Below, one piece after another: positions 45,017 to 53,700 of a DNA stretch of 64,000 bases. A program made the position numbers and the translations under genes. The notes under the pieces were generated by a model. The model ran no database searches and had not been told where the DNA came from. It worked only from the letters and a program-made list of their open reading frames with translations. This stretch comes from Fredinandcohnia aciditolerans (GTDB taxonomy: Bacteria > Bacillota > Bacilli > Bacillales > Bacillaceae_L): contig QGHH01000011.1 in the NCBI GenBank assembly GCA_003640645.1, positions 1 to 64,000 on the forward strand. The letters run 5' to 3'. Position 1 is the first letter of the stretch. Each line of letters starts with the position of its first letter.

Positions 45017-45051
45017 AAAATAGCAGGGTGGCTAGCCACTTTGCTATTTTT
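45017..45051. terminator. Bidirectional terminator
   Basis: AAAATAGCA/TGCTATTTT with inner GGTGGC/GCCACT, between convergent transcripts. Confidence 0.85.
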
Positions 45052-45162
45052 ACTTTAACCAAGGATGTTTTCTTATAGACGGTGGGCTTTGTATAAGTAT
45101 AAAAAATGACCTAGGATTATTTCTAGATTAAATGTATATAATAAACGATTTCTTCGAACTTT

Positions 45163-45285
45163 TCAGTAACTAGTAAGATATAAAAAACCAAAGAAAAAGA
45201 TAATCAATAATACGATAGATAAACTATAATCAATTAATTTATGACGAACTTGTTTCTCTTGAATTTTTCTTTCTATCCTAGACAT
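45163..45285 (-). CDS. Single-helix membrane protein, 40 aa
   Basis: Minus-strand ATG 45285 after AGGAGG. MSRIERKIQEKQVRHKLID forms a charged head, then one hydrophobic helix (IVLLIIFFFGFLYL). The layout mirrors the plus-strand 44-aa protein. It lies downstream of the recombinase gene on the same strand. Unrecognised. Confidence 0.5.
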   Translation of the reverse strand: MSRIERKIQEKQVRHKLIDYSLSIVLLIIFFFGFLYLTSY

Positions 45286-45389
45286 AAATACCTCCTAATT
45301 CGATATTTGTTTTCATAGTTCTATTACTTAATGCAACAAATATGATCTAATTTATTTGTAGTGAAAAAATTTGCGAAAACACCCTTAAC

Positions 45390-46589
45390 CTAAAATTTTT
45401 CCTGATTCCATGATAACCCAACATGATTATCCTCAGCCATCACTTTTTCCAAGTAAATCAAAGTTGTTTCTACCTTCGTGTGACCTAGTGTTTGCTGTAT
45501 ATATCGTAAAGGAGAGCCGTTTTTATAACTCTCTATTGCAAAGAAATGTCTAAAAAAATGTCCAGATATTTTGCCATTAGTCTTTGTTTTTACAAATGCG
45601 AGGTTAGTGTCAGAGATAATCCTTGTCACCAGATTACTCATATATTTATATCGATATGGATTTCCCAAGTTCGTTTGAAATACATATGAATTATCAGCTG
45701 TATCTAAGCTAGTTTTTAAACCCCTTCTTGCTCGGAACGCTTGTATTCTTTCAAATACATTATGAAAGATTAAGATATCCCTGCGCTTCCCACCTTTTCC
45801 GAGTATATTAAGCCAGTACCCACGACCTTCACTATCGTATCTCATATCTTTCCATTTAGCTGTACAAATCTCCTGTACCCTAGCACCAGTTGTAGCTAGG
45901 ACTGACAATATAGCATGATAGATTACATGGTTTTTATAGTAATCAAGGATTTGCTTAACTTCATGATAATGTAGGTCCCTGTTGACTCTTTCACTATCTT
46001 TTATGTTTACACTATAAAATGCTTCATGAACAGGTTTTGAAATGACTTCATTAATATATAACCATTTAAAAAAACTCTTAAGAATAGTAGTCTTTCGAGC
46101 AAGTGTAGCTAAAGAGTACGGTTTACCTTCGTTTCCTTCTGCTATTAACCACTTATGATAGTTTTCAATGTGATTATTCTCAAGCTGCTTAAATAACGAT
46201 TCGGTGGATACAAAATCAAAATGGTACGCATAATCTTTAATGTGTGAATAAAAGATTAAAAGTTCACGAGTGTATTCTCGAATTGTACCTGCAGTTCTAC
46301 TTTTTTGTTGTTTAGATTTAACATCATCATTAAAATTCTTTGAAAGCATGTACAAAATGTCACGAGCATGTTTTGGAGAGTGAACAAAATAATAAATTAA
46401 TTCTAAATCTGAAAATGACTTTAATATTTGTTTATTACTCCCAACAACTTTTTCGTGGAAGTGGGGGAGAAAACTATCATTTTCTATAAGCTGTAGCATC
46501 TTCATTCTTTCATCTTTGTTAGCTAGATTAATAGAGTTGTTGTTATTTAACCCCAATAAATTACTAGTTAGAACAAGTGAATTATCCAT
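45390..46589 (-). CDS. Tyrosine recombinase (phage-integrase family)
   Basis: 399 aa. ATG 46589 after GGAGGTG. An N-terminal SAM-like core-binding domain (~100-200) precedes the catalytic domain with Arg in TGARVQEI, Lys in LGKGGKRRDI, HFFRHFFA (HxxR), LGHTKVETTLIYLE (His and the nucleophile Tyr). All active residues are present. Likely roles are plasmid dimer resolution or integration; no attachment site is certain, though TTTGTCTA and TAGACAAA lie inverted at about 46748 and 46793. Confidence 0.93.
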   Translation of the reverse strand: MDNSLVLTSNLLGLNNNNSINLANKDERMKMLQLIENDSFLPHFHEKVVGSNKQILKSFSDLELIYYFVHSPKHARDILYMLSKNFNDDVKSKQQKSRTAGTIREYTRELLIFYSHIKDYAYHFDFVSTESLFKQLENNHIENYHKWLIAEGNEGKPYSLATLARKTTILKSFFKWLYINEVISKPVHEAFYSVNIKDSERVNRDLHYHEVKQILDYYKNHVIYHAILSVLATTGARVQEICTAKWKDMRYDSEGRGYWLNILGKGGKRRDILIFHNVFERIQAFRARRGLKTSLDTADNSYVFQTNLGNPYRYKYMSNLVTRIISDTNLAFVKTKTNGKISGHFFRHFFAIESYKNGSPLRYIQQTLGHTKVETTLIYLEKVMAEDNHVGLSWNQEKF

Positions 46590-46945
46590 ATATAAGAACA
46601 CCTCCGTTAACCAATTCAGTAATATTATTCTAATAATGACTATAACACATAAATATTTATATCTTTAGAGTTGTGACAAGAAATTGATATTTTTGTAAGA
46701 AATGCAGAAAAAAGTTAGAGCTTTCTATCAAAATAGAAAAATACCCTATTTGTCTATTCGTAACTAAAGTAAATATTTTTTCTGTATGGGGTAGACAAAA
46801 TATATAGTTGATGTTAATATGTGTATTAATAAAACATTACCAATTGTTTCAAGCAAGTGAATGTTTTACCAATCAGATAACGCACCTGCGAAATAATGGT
46901 TGTGAAAGGGGCGTGATAAAAAAGATACATAAGGAGGAATAGGGA
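46590..46945. other. Divergent intergenic region
   Basis: 356 bases between the recombinase (minus) and the 96-aa gene (plus). It holds an inverted pair TTTGTCTA ... TAGACAAA (about 46748 and 46793) that could be a recombinase or regulator site, and AT-rich promoter-like DNA. No gene seen. Confidence 0.35.
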
Positions 46946-47236
46946 ATGGAACAAGTAGTTGTAGCGCAGGAACAATTAGTTTTAGATTTCGATTTTTTAA
47001 AGGAAGAGTTTGACAAGGATGGATTTTTAAAATTCAATCCAGAGTATCATGAGAATACTGGCTCTCATTACGACGAGGAAGAACTTGAGTACTTATGCAA
47101 GTATGTTGAAGTAGATGGAATTAAAAAAATGTCAATGGCTTTAGGTAGAACTCCACATTCTGTAAAACAAAAGGTTCACGATTTACGAAAAATAGGTGAG
47201 TTCGAGTATTACCGTACCTTAAATAAGCATTGGTAA
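46946..47236 (+). CDS. Small SANT/Myb-like protein with N-terminal clamp-motif-like sequence, 96 aa
   Basis: ATG 46946 after AAGGAGG. Residues ~7-15 (AQEQLVLDF) match the hexapeptide clamp-binding pattern QLxLxF. The remaining ~75 residues (FNPEYHENTG, EEELEYLCKY, ALGRTPHSVKQKV, FEYYRTLNKHW) look like a three-helix SANT/HTH fold and are clearly paralogous to the gene at 47989. It probably binds DNA. Confidence 0.65.
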   Translation: MEQVVVAQEQLVLDFDFLKEEFDKDGFLKFNPEYHENTGSHYDEEELEYLCKYVEVDGIKKMSMALGRTPHSVKQKVHDLRKIGEFEYYRTLNKHW

Positions 47237-47254
47237 GTAACAAACAGTAAGGGT

Positions 47255-47287
47255 GTTATGTGAAGGGTTTCCCTTTTTACATATAAC
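47255..47287 (+). terminator. Terminator
   Basis: GTTATGT with ACATATAAC around an inner AAGGG/CCCTT, T-rich. Confidence 0.65.
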
Positions 47288-47331
47288 AATATGTTTCTAT
47301 TAAAAATTAATTCTAAGAAAGGGTGTCTATA

Positions 47332-47931
47332 ATGACAAAGAAAACAGTATCAATCCAATTAAAAGAACCAGTAACATTCCAAGTTAACGCGAAAAAAGGA
47401 ATGAGTGATAAGGAGCTTTTAGAGTTAGCCCAAAAAGAGTTTATAAAAAAGATTAAAGAAAATTTTCCCGCTTTTACATGGTCTGTAACTGATGGAGAAG
47501 CCTTAGATTTCGAAACAACGTTTCAAGGGCAACTTGTTAAAACTAAATCAGAGGGCAAATACGGAGTAGTTTGCGGTAAAAAAACTGGAAGGAAATTCCC
47601 GCTAGATGTTAGATTGGAAAATGGTCAATTAATGCAGTATAAACCTATTGCCTTAGAAAAAGTAGAAGATGAAACGATAATCAACAGTTTTATGAAGGAT
47701 AGCGCTAATGATATGGAAGTAATGGGCTTTTTAGGTGAAACAGGTTACTTAGTAAATAATGGAAAGATTGAGCCAATAGTATTTGGAAATAGTACAAAAA
47801 CAACTTATCCGGTTTATGTGATTTCAGGGGATGCAAAGAGCACTTATTATTCATTAAAAGCGCCACATCTAAAGATGATTTTCCCAACAAAGAAACAGGC
47901 GGAAGAAAATTTAAAGCTCTTAAAAAAATAA
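47332..47931 (+). CDS. Hypothetical protein, 199 aa
   Basis: ATG 47332 after the leader ATTCTAAGAAAGGGTG. Soluble, Lys-rich, beta-strand rich; no family recognised. It lies between the two paralogous SANT-like genes. Confidence 0.6.
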   Translation: MTKKTVSIQLKEPVTFQVNAKKGMSDKELLELAQKEFIKKIKENFPAFTWSVTDGEALDFETTFQGQLVKTKSEGKYGVVCGKKTGRKFPLDVRLENGQLMQYKPIALEKVEDETIINSFMKDSANDMEVMGFLGETGYLVNNGKIEPIVFGNSTKTTYPVYVISGDAKSTYYSLKAPHLKMIFPTKKQAEENLKLLKK

Positions 47932-47940
47932 TAGTTATGA

Positions 47941-47967
47941 AGGGATAATTGATGATTATCCCTTTTT
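47941..47967 (+). terminator. Terminator
   Basis: AGGGATAAT (47941-47949) pairs with ATTATCCCT (47955-47963), T run. Confidence 0.85.
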
Positions 47968-47988
47968 GACCTATTAGGAGGTTATCTC

Positions 47989-48273
47989 ATGACCAGTGAG
48001 AAAACATCTAATACGATTGAATATACTTCGGATGGAACTATGAAGTTTAACCCTGAATTTCATCATAATCATGGTAAACGATTTACTGAGGAAGAATTAG
48101 AATATCTTTGTAAGTTTTATCAAGCTGATGGTGCTAAAGTAATCAGTTTAGCGTTAGGTAGGACAGAAAAAGTTGTAGCAACTAAGGTATCGTCTTTGCG
48201 TAAAAAAAAGCGTGCTGATGGTTCTCAGACAACCATGTTTGAGTATTATAAAAACTTAAATAAGTACTGGTAA
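47989..48273 (+). CDS. Small SANT/Myb-like protein, paralogue of the 46946 gene, 94 aa
   Basis: ATG 47989 follows AGGAGGT. It shares KFNPEFHHNHG, EEELEYLCKF, ALGRT, KVSSLRKKK and YYKNLNKYW with the 96-aa protein, so they arose by duplication. This copy lacks the QLVLDF motif. Probably a small DNA-binding protein. Confidence 0.65.
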   Translation: MTSEKTSNTIEYTSDGTMKFNPEFHHNHGKRFTEEELEYLCKFYQADGAKVISLALGRTEKVVATKVSSLRKKKRADGSQTTMFEYYKNLNKYW

Positions 48274-48281
48274 TTTAAATA

Positions 48282-48305
48282 AAAAGGGGAGTAATCCCCT
48301 TTTCT
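48282..48305 (+). terminator. Terminator
   Basis: AAAAGGGGA (48282-48290) pairs with TCCCCTTTT (48295-48303). Confidence 0.7.
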
Positions 48306-48324
48306 TAATAGAAAGGGTGAAAAT

Positions 48325-48519
48325 ATGGAGTTGCAAGAAAAAGTTGAATTGAAAATTGAGATTGAATTATTATCGGAAAAACAGTTTAAAAATCTTGGAG
48401 AGAGTGACAGAAAGGCTTATCTCGATAAAGTTTCTTTCTATTATAATAAGCGTCACATATTATCTTTTGACGATTATAATATGATTTGCGACCATGTAAG
48501 TGAAGTATATCTTTGGTGA
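48325..48519 (+). CDS. Hypothetical protein, 64 aa
   Basis: ATG 48325 after GAAAGGGTG. Charged helical protein, unrecognised. The next gene begins 13 bases on. Confidence 0.55.
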   Translation: MELQEKVELKIEIELLSEKQFKNLGESDRKAYLDKVSFYYNKRHILSFDDYNMICDHVSEVYLW

Positions 48520-48531
48520 GGAGCTAATAGT

Positions 48532-48843
48532 ATGGATATGAAAATTGCTGTATCTGAGATAAAAAAAAGATTGCTAAAAGTGGAACTATCATTGGATGAA
48601 AATAAAGGTATAGGTAGTAAAGAAATTTTAAGAGAGTTAAAAGAAGCTATTCAGCTGTTAGGTAATCTGGAAATGAATTTAAATCACTTACGTGTAGTTG
48701 AAAAACTTAACTTTAGCGATGAAGAACATTCTAAGTATATGGATCTAATGGAGAAGTTGATGGATTCTTATACTAAAACCGAAGTGGATTATTACTCTGA
48801 ACAGATTCATTTACTTATTGATGAAGTTCTAAAAAGAAAATAA
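48532..48843 (+). CDS. Helical hypothetical protein, 103 aa
   Basis: ATG 48532 after GGTGAGGAG. Predicted nearly all helical with heptad-like Leu/Ile (KKRLLKVELSLDEN, LLGNLEMNLNHL), so perhaps a dimeric coiled coil. Unrecognised. Confidence 0.55.
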   Translation: MDMKIAVSEIKKRLLKVELSLDENKGIGSKEILRELKEAIQLLGNLEMNLNHLRVVEKLNFSDEEHSKYMDLMEKLMDSYTKTEVDYYSEQIHLLIDEVLKRK

Positions 48844-48856
48844 TATCGACTTATGG

Positions 48857-48880
48857 AAGTGCTTTAAGGCACTTTTTTTT
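48857..48880 (+). terminator. Terminator
   Basis: AAGTGC (48857-48862) pairs with GCACTT (48869-48874), T8. Confidence 0.85.
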
Positions 48881-49023
48881 ATGTTCAATACAGTATTAAA
48901 AATATTTTAGGTGACCGCACACATAAATTGTTTCTATCCCTTACCAGTGTATATAACAGCATGTATAATTAACTAAGTGCATTAGTGGCCAATATGAGAT
49001 ACAAGTAGAGAGGAGTTAGAAAT

Positions 49024-49710
49024 ATGAATATAAAAAAATCGATGCAACAAGCTTTAGCACCATATAAATCTATGATCATGGTAGACGGAAAACTAGGATT
49101 TGACATAACAACAGGATATCGGTATACAGATGATTATAAAAAGGCTAATGAGTTCTATCAATTAATCGTAGCACCTATACCGGTTTTTACTATGAAACCT
49201 CATATTCTATTTGGAGCAGTTAATTTAGAAACCCAAAAACAACAGTTTGTTATGTATGAAAATACGGTAATCGTACCTTATCAGTTAATTAATACAATGG
49301 CTAAGTTAATAGTCGAGGTATTTGAAGAAGAACCATTTTTAACTCATAGACAAATATTAAGGGATTTTACAGGTAATGCTTATGGTCAATTAGAATCTGA
49401 GGAGTTGGCTGATTTAGAAGTTATGGAGTCCCCAGAGATAGATGTACCGTTAGAATATAAAGGGAAATATGAAATCATATTAGATACATTGCTGCATGAA
49501 CGTGTTTTACGCAAAGAGCACTCTAAGTTATTCGAGAAAAACACAGATACTTATCTTGAGAAAATGAAAAACGAAAAGGGCCTATTGGATTATTTATATA
49601 ATTGGAACAAAGATTTTGCTTCTTTAGAAGAAAAAATCCTTGTTGGCGAACAAATAGAAAAGGTATTTGGTGTTAGTTTGAAAGGAGAATCATCATGCAA
49701 GAAAGATTAA
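49024..49710 (+). CDS. Hypothetical protein, 228 aa, coupled to an HTH/RHH protein
   Basis: ATG 49024 after GAGAGGAG. Soluble, acidic, no recognised domain. Its end overlaps the next gene by 16 bases, so the products are probably made in fixed ratio and may form a complex. Confidence 0.6.
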   Translation: MNIKKSMQQALAPYKSMIMVDGKLGFDITTGYRYTDDYKKANEFYQLIVAPIPVFTMKPHILFGAVNLETQKQQFVMYENTVIVPYQLINTMAKLIVEVFEEEPFLTHRQILRDFTGNAYGQLESEELADLEVMESPEIDVPLEYKGKYEIILDTLLHERVLRKEHSKLFEKNTDTYLEKMKNEKGLLDYLYNWNKDFASLEEKILVGEQIEKVFGVSLKGESSCKKD

Positions 49711-50660
49711 CCACAAAAGAAGTTTGCAAAATATTAGATATATCGGAAACTACAGCCTATACCTATATAAAAAAGAGGAAATTGGTACCAACCAATGAGA
49801 AGGATTGGCATATAGACCAATGCTACTATTTTGATCCAGTCCAGGTAGAAAAGTTAAAAGAAGAAATATCCAAACCACCTGGACTTACAACGGGTGATGT
49901 GGCAAAAAAATTACACATTGCACCAAGCACAGTTTCCACGTATATCAAAAATGGATTGCTTCCAGCTGAACAACATTTATATAAGGGAAGACTTCATTAC
50001 TTTGTAAAAGAAGAAGACTTACTAGCATTTGACGCACCATCTACAAAGCAAAAGAGAGAATTTTATAATAAGGAACTAGGAATAGGTTTATTCATGAAAT
50101 TCATGCATCCTGGTTCTTCGAAAATTGCTCGTGTTATGGATATAGCAGGTGATGAAATCGTATTGGTTGATCATAACGGGGAAAAGATTAAATATCAAGA
50201 AGCCATAGCACTAGGTTTTAACCCAGCTTATAGTGTTTCAGATAAAAAACTCATACGAAAAAAAGGTTATTTGGAGTTTAATATTCCTATGGTTAATAAC
50301 GTTTTATCTTCTTCATATTCTATTTTTGATTTGCTCTATGAATATTGGGGCCCTGCAAACTTACGAATTCATACAGGAGATGAATATATTTCAGTAGAAG
50401 TTAAGCCATCTTTCATAGAGATAGAAGACAAAGAGACATTAAATAGTGAGACATACTTAAATGCTGTTAATGCAATGAAGGAGTATGCAATAGAAGGAAA
50501 AGTTAAAGCTCGTACAAATGGAATCTTATTAGATACCTCATATAAGAAGTTATATATTAATCTTCCAGAAGAGTTGAAGCGGAAGATAAAGAAAGCAGCT
50601 GAAGAAAAGCAAGTTACGATGGAAGAATTAATAGTTCAGACATTGGAAGATAGATTCTAA
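49695..50660 (+). CDS. DNA-binding protein with two HTH motifs and a C-terminal RHH-like tail, 321 aa
   Basis: ATG 49695 after AAGGAG. Residues ~5-30 (LTTKEVCKILDISETTAYTY) and ~64-90 (LTTGDVAKKLHIAPSTVSTY) are two MerR/excisionase-type HTH units. The final ~37 residues (LYINLPEELKRKIKKAAEEK) look like a ribbon-helix-helix. The middle is unassigned. A two-gene overlap with such a protein suggests a plasmid regulator or centromere-binding protein; no ParA-type ATPase is seen. Confidence 0.65.
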   Translation: MQERLTTKEVCKILDISETTAYTYIKKRKLVPTNEKDWHIDQCYYFDPVQVEKLKEEISKPPGLTTGDVAKKLHIAPSTVSTYIKNGLLPAEQHLYKGRLHYFVKEEDLLAFDAPSTKQKREFYNKELGIGLFMKFMHPGSSKIARVMDIAGDEIVLVDHNGEKIKYQEAIALGFNPAYSVSDKKLIRKKGYLEFNIPMVNNVLSSSYSIFDLLYEYWGPANLRIHTGDEYISVEVKPSFIEIEDKETLNSETYLNAVNAMKEYAIEGKVKARTNGILLDTSYKKLYINLPEELKRKIKKAAEEKQVTMEELIVQTLEDRF

Positions 50661-50671
50661 GGGGGAAAATT

Positions 50672-50845
50672 ATGGAGATATTATTGTCATTTATGGAGTG
50701 GTTTAAGTCTCTAAGCACCATTGGTGTCATTATTGCAGTAGTTGTAGGAGTTTATGTGTTGCTGCAGATAAAGAAATTAATTTTCCGGTTGATATCAGTT
50801 GTTTTAGGTGTTTTAGGCTTGGCAAAGTTCTATTTAATGTTTTAG
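50672..50845 (+). CDS. Small membrane protein, 57 aa
   Basis: ATG 50672 after GGGGGAAAA. Two hydrophobic helices (IGVIIAVVVGVYVLLQI and ISVVLGVLGLAKFYLMF) with KKLIFR between. Unrecognised. Confidence 0.55.
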   Translation: MEILLSFMEWFKSLSTIGVIIAVVVGVYVLLQIKKLIFRLISVVLGVLGLAKFYLMF

Positions 50846-50862
50846 GTAAAGGATTGAATTGC

Positions 50863-51102
50863 ATGGAACAAATTTCATTTTTTGAATCCGATAAAATGAA
50901 ACATGGAGATCCACTCTATAATGAGCTTTCCAGGATTAAATTAAATGAAACTCGTATAATATCTCAATTAGGGGTAGTTGTAAGTAGATATGAGGTTGCA
51001 ACTAATAAAAATAAGGAAAAAGTGTATGTTTTAGAAACAGATGATGAGCATGAGATATTTTATTCACTGGATGCTATCTATACTAAAATAAACAGGTTGT
51101 AA
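50863..51102 (+). CDS. Hypothetical protein, 79 aa, with EQISFF N-terminus
   Basis: ATG 50863; AAAGG lies 13 bases upstream. MEQISFFESDKMKHG begins with a sequence resembling a clamp-binding pentapeptide; the rest is a small beta-rich domain. Function unknown. Confidence 0.5.
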   Translation: MEQISFFESDKMKHGDPLYNELSRIKLNETRIISQLGVVVSRYEVATNKNKEKVYVLETDDEHEIFYSLDAIYTKINRL

Positions 51103-51219
51103 TATATCCTTAAAGGTGTAATTAACTTTCGAATTATGGAAGAGTTTATTTTGCTTAAAAAAGAGTTAAATCAGATAGGTCAGTATTACTAATGGAGAAA
51201 AGTGCGGAGGAGTATTTTT

Positions 51220-51381
51220 ATGGAATTAAACATAATTGAAGAATTTAGACAATTAACAGATTCTTTAACACGAGAAGAGGAAAGTAGCCTGTTACACTAT
51301 CTAATTGGTCGTATTGATGCTGCTGAAGATGAAAAATTAATGAAAATTGTTATAAAACGTATTAAAGATATTAGAAGTTAA
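51220..51381 (+). CDS. Small helical protein, 53 aa
   Basis: ATG 51220 after GCGGAGGAG. Two or three amphipathic helices (MELNIIEEFRQLTDSLTREE, SLLHYLIGRIDAAEDEKL). Unrecognised; size and charge would fit a small regulator. Confidence 0.5.
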   Translation: MELNIIEEFRQLTDSLTREEESSLLHYLIGRIDAAEDEKLMKIVIKRIKDIRS

Positions 51382-51442
51382 TAATTCGTAGTTCGAAAAA
51401 TTTGTTAATAAACAATAGTAAACATTATTTTGGGGGATTCAA

Positions 51443-51724
51443 ATGAAGGCAACAGGCATAGTTCGTAAAACAGACCAATTAGGAAGAATAGTCATTCCAA
51501 GAGAAGTAAGAAAGATGCTCGAAATAAATGAAAAAGATCCATTAGAAATTTTAGTAGATCGGGACCAAATTGTATTACAAAAATACACTGCTGCATTTGA
51601 ATGTATGATTACAGGTAAGGTCTCTAACTCTAATCATATCTTAGCAAATGGAAAGTTAATTCTTAGTGAAGAAGGTATAAACTTACTATTAGCAGAAATT
51701 GAAGCTTTGAGGGGAACTCACTAA
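51443..51724 (+). CDS. AbrB-family transition-state regulator
   Basis: 93 aa, the usual AbrB/Abh length. ATG 51443 after GGGGG. N-terminal swapped-hairpin DNA-binding domain: ATGIVRKTDQLGRIVIPREV, RKMLEINEKDPLEILV. The C-terminal multimerisation part follows. Plasmid AbrB copies regulate many promoters by binding flexible AT-rich DNA and may tie plasmid genes to the host growth phase. Confidence 0.95.
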   Translation: MKATGIVRKTDQLGRIVIPREVRKMLEINEKDPLEILVDRDQIVLQKYTAAFECMITGKVSNSNHILANGKLILSEEGINLLLAEIEALRGTH

Positions 51725-51766
51725 CAGAGATGTATATTTGATGAAAATACCAAAGGAGTGATTATA

Positions 51767-51862
51767 GTGTGGTATTTTGTAATTGCTGTTTTAATTTGCG
51801 GTATTATTAATTTATCTTGGTTTATTGCTACTGGTGGAGTCCATATTAAACGAAAATCATAA
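51767..51862 (+). CDS. Single-helix membrane peptide, 31 aa
   Basis: GTG 51767 after AAAGGAGTG. MWYFVIAVLICGIINLSW is a hydrophobic helix, followed by a basic end HIKRKS. Unrecognised. Confidence 0.5.
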   Translation: MWYFVIAVLICGIINLSWFIATGGVHIKRKS

Positions 51863-51901
51863 CTCGTAGTTAGACTCTTAAGTAAGGGTTGGGTGAAAAA
51901 A

Positions 51902-53011
51902 ATGGGTGTTAAATTAAGTTTTGCACTAATGCAAGATAAGGTTGTACATATTGAAGATAAGGTAGACAGAAGTAAGTTATATCTTTGTCCCTTTTGTAAG
52001 GAGGAAGTAAGGGCAAGGAAAGGGCAAGTGAATGCTCCCCATTTTTCACATAGCCCCGAAAGTACTTGCTCGATTAGTTACGAGACTTTGTTACATTTTA
52101 ATGCAAAACATTATCTTCTCAATGAGGATGATATCGAAATTAATTTTCCGATAAAATTCCTCATTGGCTTAAAAGATATTCTCTCTTCATTAGAGTTATC
52201 CAATCTACCTATAAAATTAAATAAAATTCTTAAGTATTATCACTTAGCCAAGGGAAACGGAAAAGTTGAAAAGGGAATTGGTAATTATGTTGCTGATGTG
52301 TTATTTGAATGTGACCAAATTCCGTTTGTTTGTGAGATTTTAGTAACCCATGCAATGGAAGATGAAAAAAGAAATTACTTTAAAAATGAAAAGATCCCTT
52401 ATATTGAAATAAAACCATTTCCTACCTTAGAAAACAAATTTAGTTTTTCCGTAACAGATTACTACCTCCCTGGATTCATGGAAAAATTTGAACAAGAAAT
52501 ATTACATAAAAATCTGGAAAACACTTATAATTCATATCATCAAAAATTTATAGAAGATGCAAAGAAAGAGTTGGTTACCTATGACCAAACCCAAATGGCA
52601 AAGGATGTATCCCTGAACCAACTACTTGAAGTAGTTGATAAATTAAACTTCAGAGATTACATCACAACTGAATTATATAAGAGAATGATCAGTATCCCGG
52701 TGAGTCCTAAAGGAATGGGCGATAGGTTGGAAGAGATTAGATATATAGAAAGACAATACAAACATACAAGAATTAACGGAAAATATTATGTGAATAACGA
52801 AACGGATATATTGCGTCAAATGCTTTTTCATTTCAGAGAACAAGGGATTAGAATTGAAGCGATTATCGGTAAAGATGATATAAAAGGTAAGGAAAAGGTT
52901 ATAGGATATAACTTTCTATTACCGTCAAGAGATGTAACAGGAGAACAGATGAGGAATATATTAAAGAGTATAGTAAACAAGCTATTACAGGAAATACATA
53001 CACCTTTTTAA
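51902..53011 (+). CDS. CoiA-like competence/recombination family protein
   Basis: 369 aa. ATG 51902 after GGGTTGGGTG. Residues ~15-60 carry YLCPFCKEEVRARKGQVNAP, HFSHSPESTC, the CoiA-type zinc module. It continues with ADVLFECDQIPFVCEILVTH and YIEIKPF, matching the PD-(D/E)xK-like nuclease core of CoiA (D, ExK-like positions). CoiA-type proteins act on incoming single-stranded DNA in recombination. The C-terminal part is unassigned. Confidence 0.75.
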   Translation: MGVKLSFALMQDKVVHIEDKVDRSKLYLCPFCKEEVRARKGQVNAPHFSHSPESTCSISYETLLHFNAKHYLLNEDDIEINFPIKFLIGLKDILSSLELSNLPIKLNKILKYYHLAKGNGKVEKGIGNYVADVLFECDQIPFVCEILVTHAMEDEKRNYFKNEKIPYIEIKPFPTLENKFSFSVTDYYLPGFMEKFEQEILHKNLENTYNSYHQKFIEDAKKELVTYDQTQMAKDVSLNQLLEVVDKLNFRDYITTELYKRMISIPVSPKGMGDRLEEIRYIERQYKHTRINGKYYVNNETDILRQMLFHFREQGIRIEAIIGKDDIKGKEKVIGYNFLLPSRDVTGEQMRNILKSIVNKLLQEIHTPF

Positions 53012-53113
53012 TTTTTGATTTAACAAGATATATGATAAATTCTATGAAATTAACTGCTTAAACTTCTTTAGGTAAGTCGAAAGTTTTCTTTTATATCTTC
53101 GATATATCCCTAG

Positions 53114-53245
53114 TATGAGAAGGAAAGGGCATTACTACAAGCTGAACGTGAGTTCCAGTCAAAATTAACGGAAATACACGAGCAGCATAACCAAAAAATC
53201 GCAGACCTGTTTGAACGCTTGCAGACTGTCAAGGGACAAGAGTAA
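53114..53245 (+). pseudogene. 3 prime remnant of a coiled-coil protein gene
   Basis: An open frame of 43 codons (YEKERALLQAEREFQSKLTE and on) preceded directly by TAG and without a start codon or ribosome site. Codons such as CTG, CGC and GAC are richer in GC than the neighbours. It looks like the end of a MerR-HTH plus coiled-coil plasmid protein, truncated. Confidence 0.45.
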
Positions 53246-53313
53246 GATAGGTTAAGGATGAATGTTGGCAGTTTTATAATACCCTTAGATTATAGTCGAA
53301 AGGTTTGATATCC

Positions 53314-53514
53314 ATGAAACCATCAATTGGTCACAAGCTTAGAATGTTAAGGTTTCAAAAAAACTTATCACAATCTAAGGTTGCCCAAGCTGTTGGAATT
53401 AGTCAAGTTACTTTAAGCAGGTTTGAAAATGACATAAGAACACCAAATGAAGATTTAGTTAAAAAGTTTGCTGAACTTTATGAGGTACCTGTTTCAAAGA
53501 TAAGAGTTGAATAG
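53314..53514 (+). CDS. Xre-family HTH regulator, 66 aa
   Basis: ATG 53314 after AAAGG. A single HTH_3 domain: LRMLRFQKNLSQSKVAQAVG, ISQVTLSRFENDIRTPNED. Typical stand-alone repressor; its operator is unknown. Confidence 0.93.
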   Translation: MKPSIGHKLRMLRFQKNLSQSKVAQAVGISQVTLSRFENDIRTPNEDLVKKFAELYEVPVSKIRVE

Positions 53515-53700
53515 GATAGCCAGCATACGTGTAGGCTATAATAAAAATTTCAATATAAAGTATTATAATTTTCCCTTATAGATACCGTATATTCAACGCA
53601 TTTTGATTTTAATATTAATTGTTATCATTCCGTACTTCTTTATAAACGAATACATATGAACTATTAGTCATATAAATTTGGATAGAGAGGGGGAAATGTA

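Noticed and set aside
51136-51192. 18-codon frame MEEFILLKKELNQIGQYY
   Set aside because: No ribosome binding site at a usable distance; too short to support.
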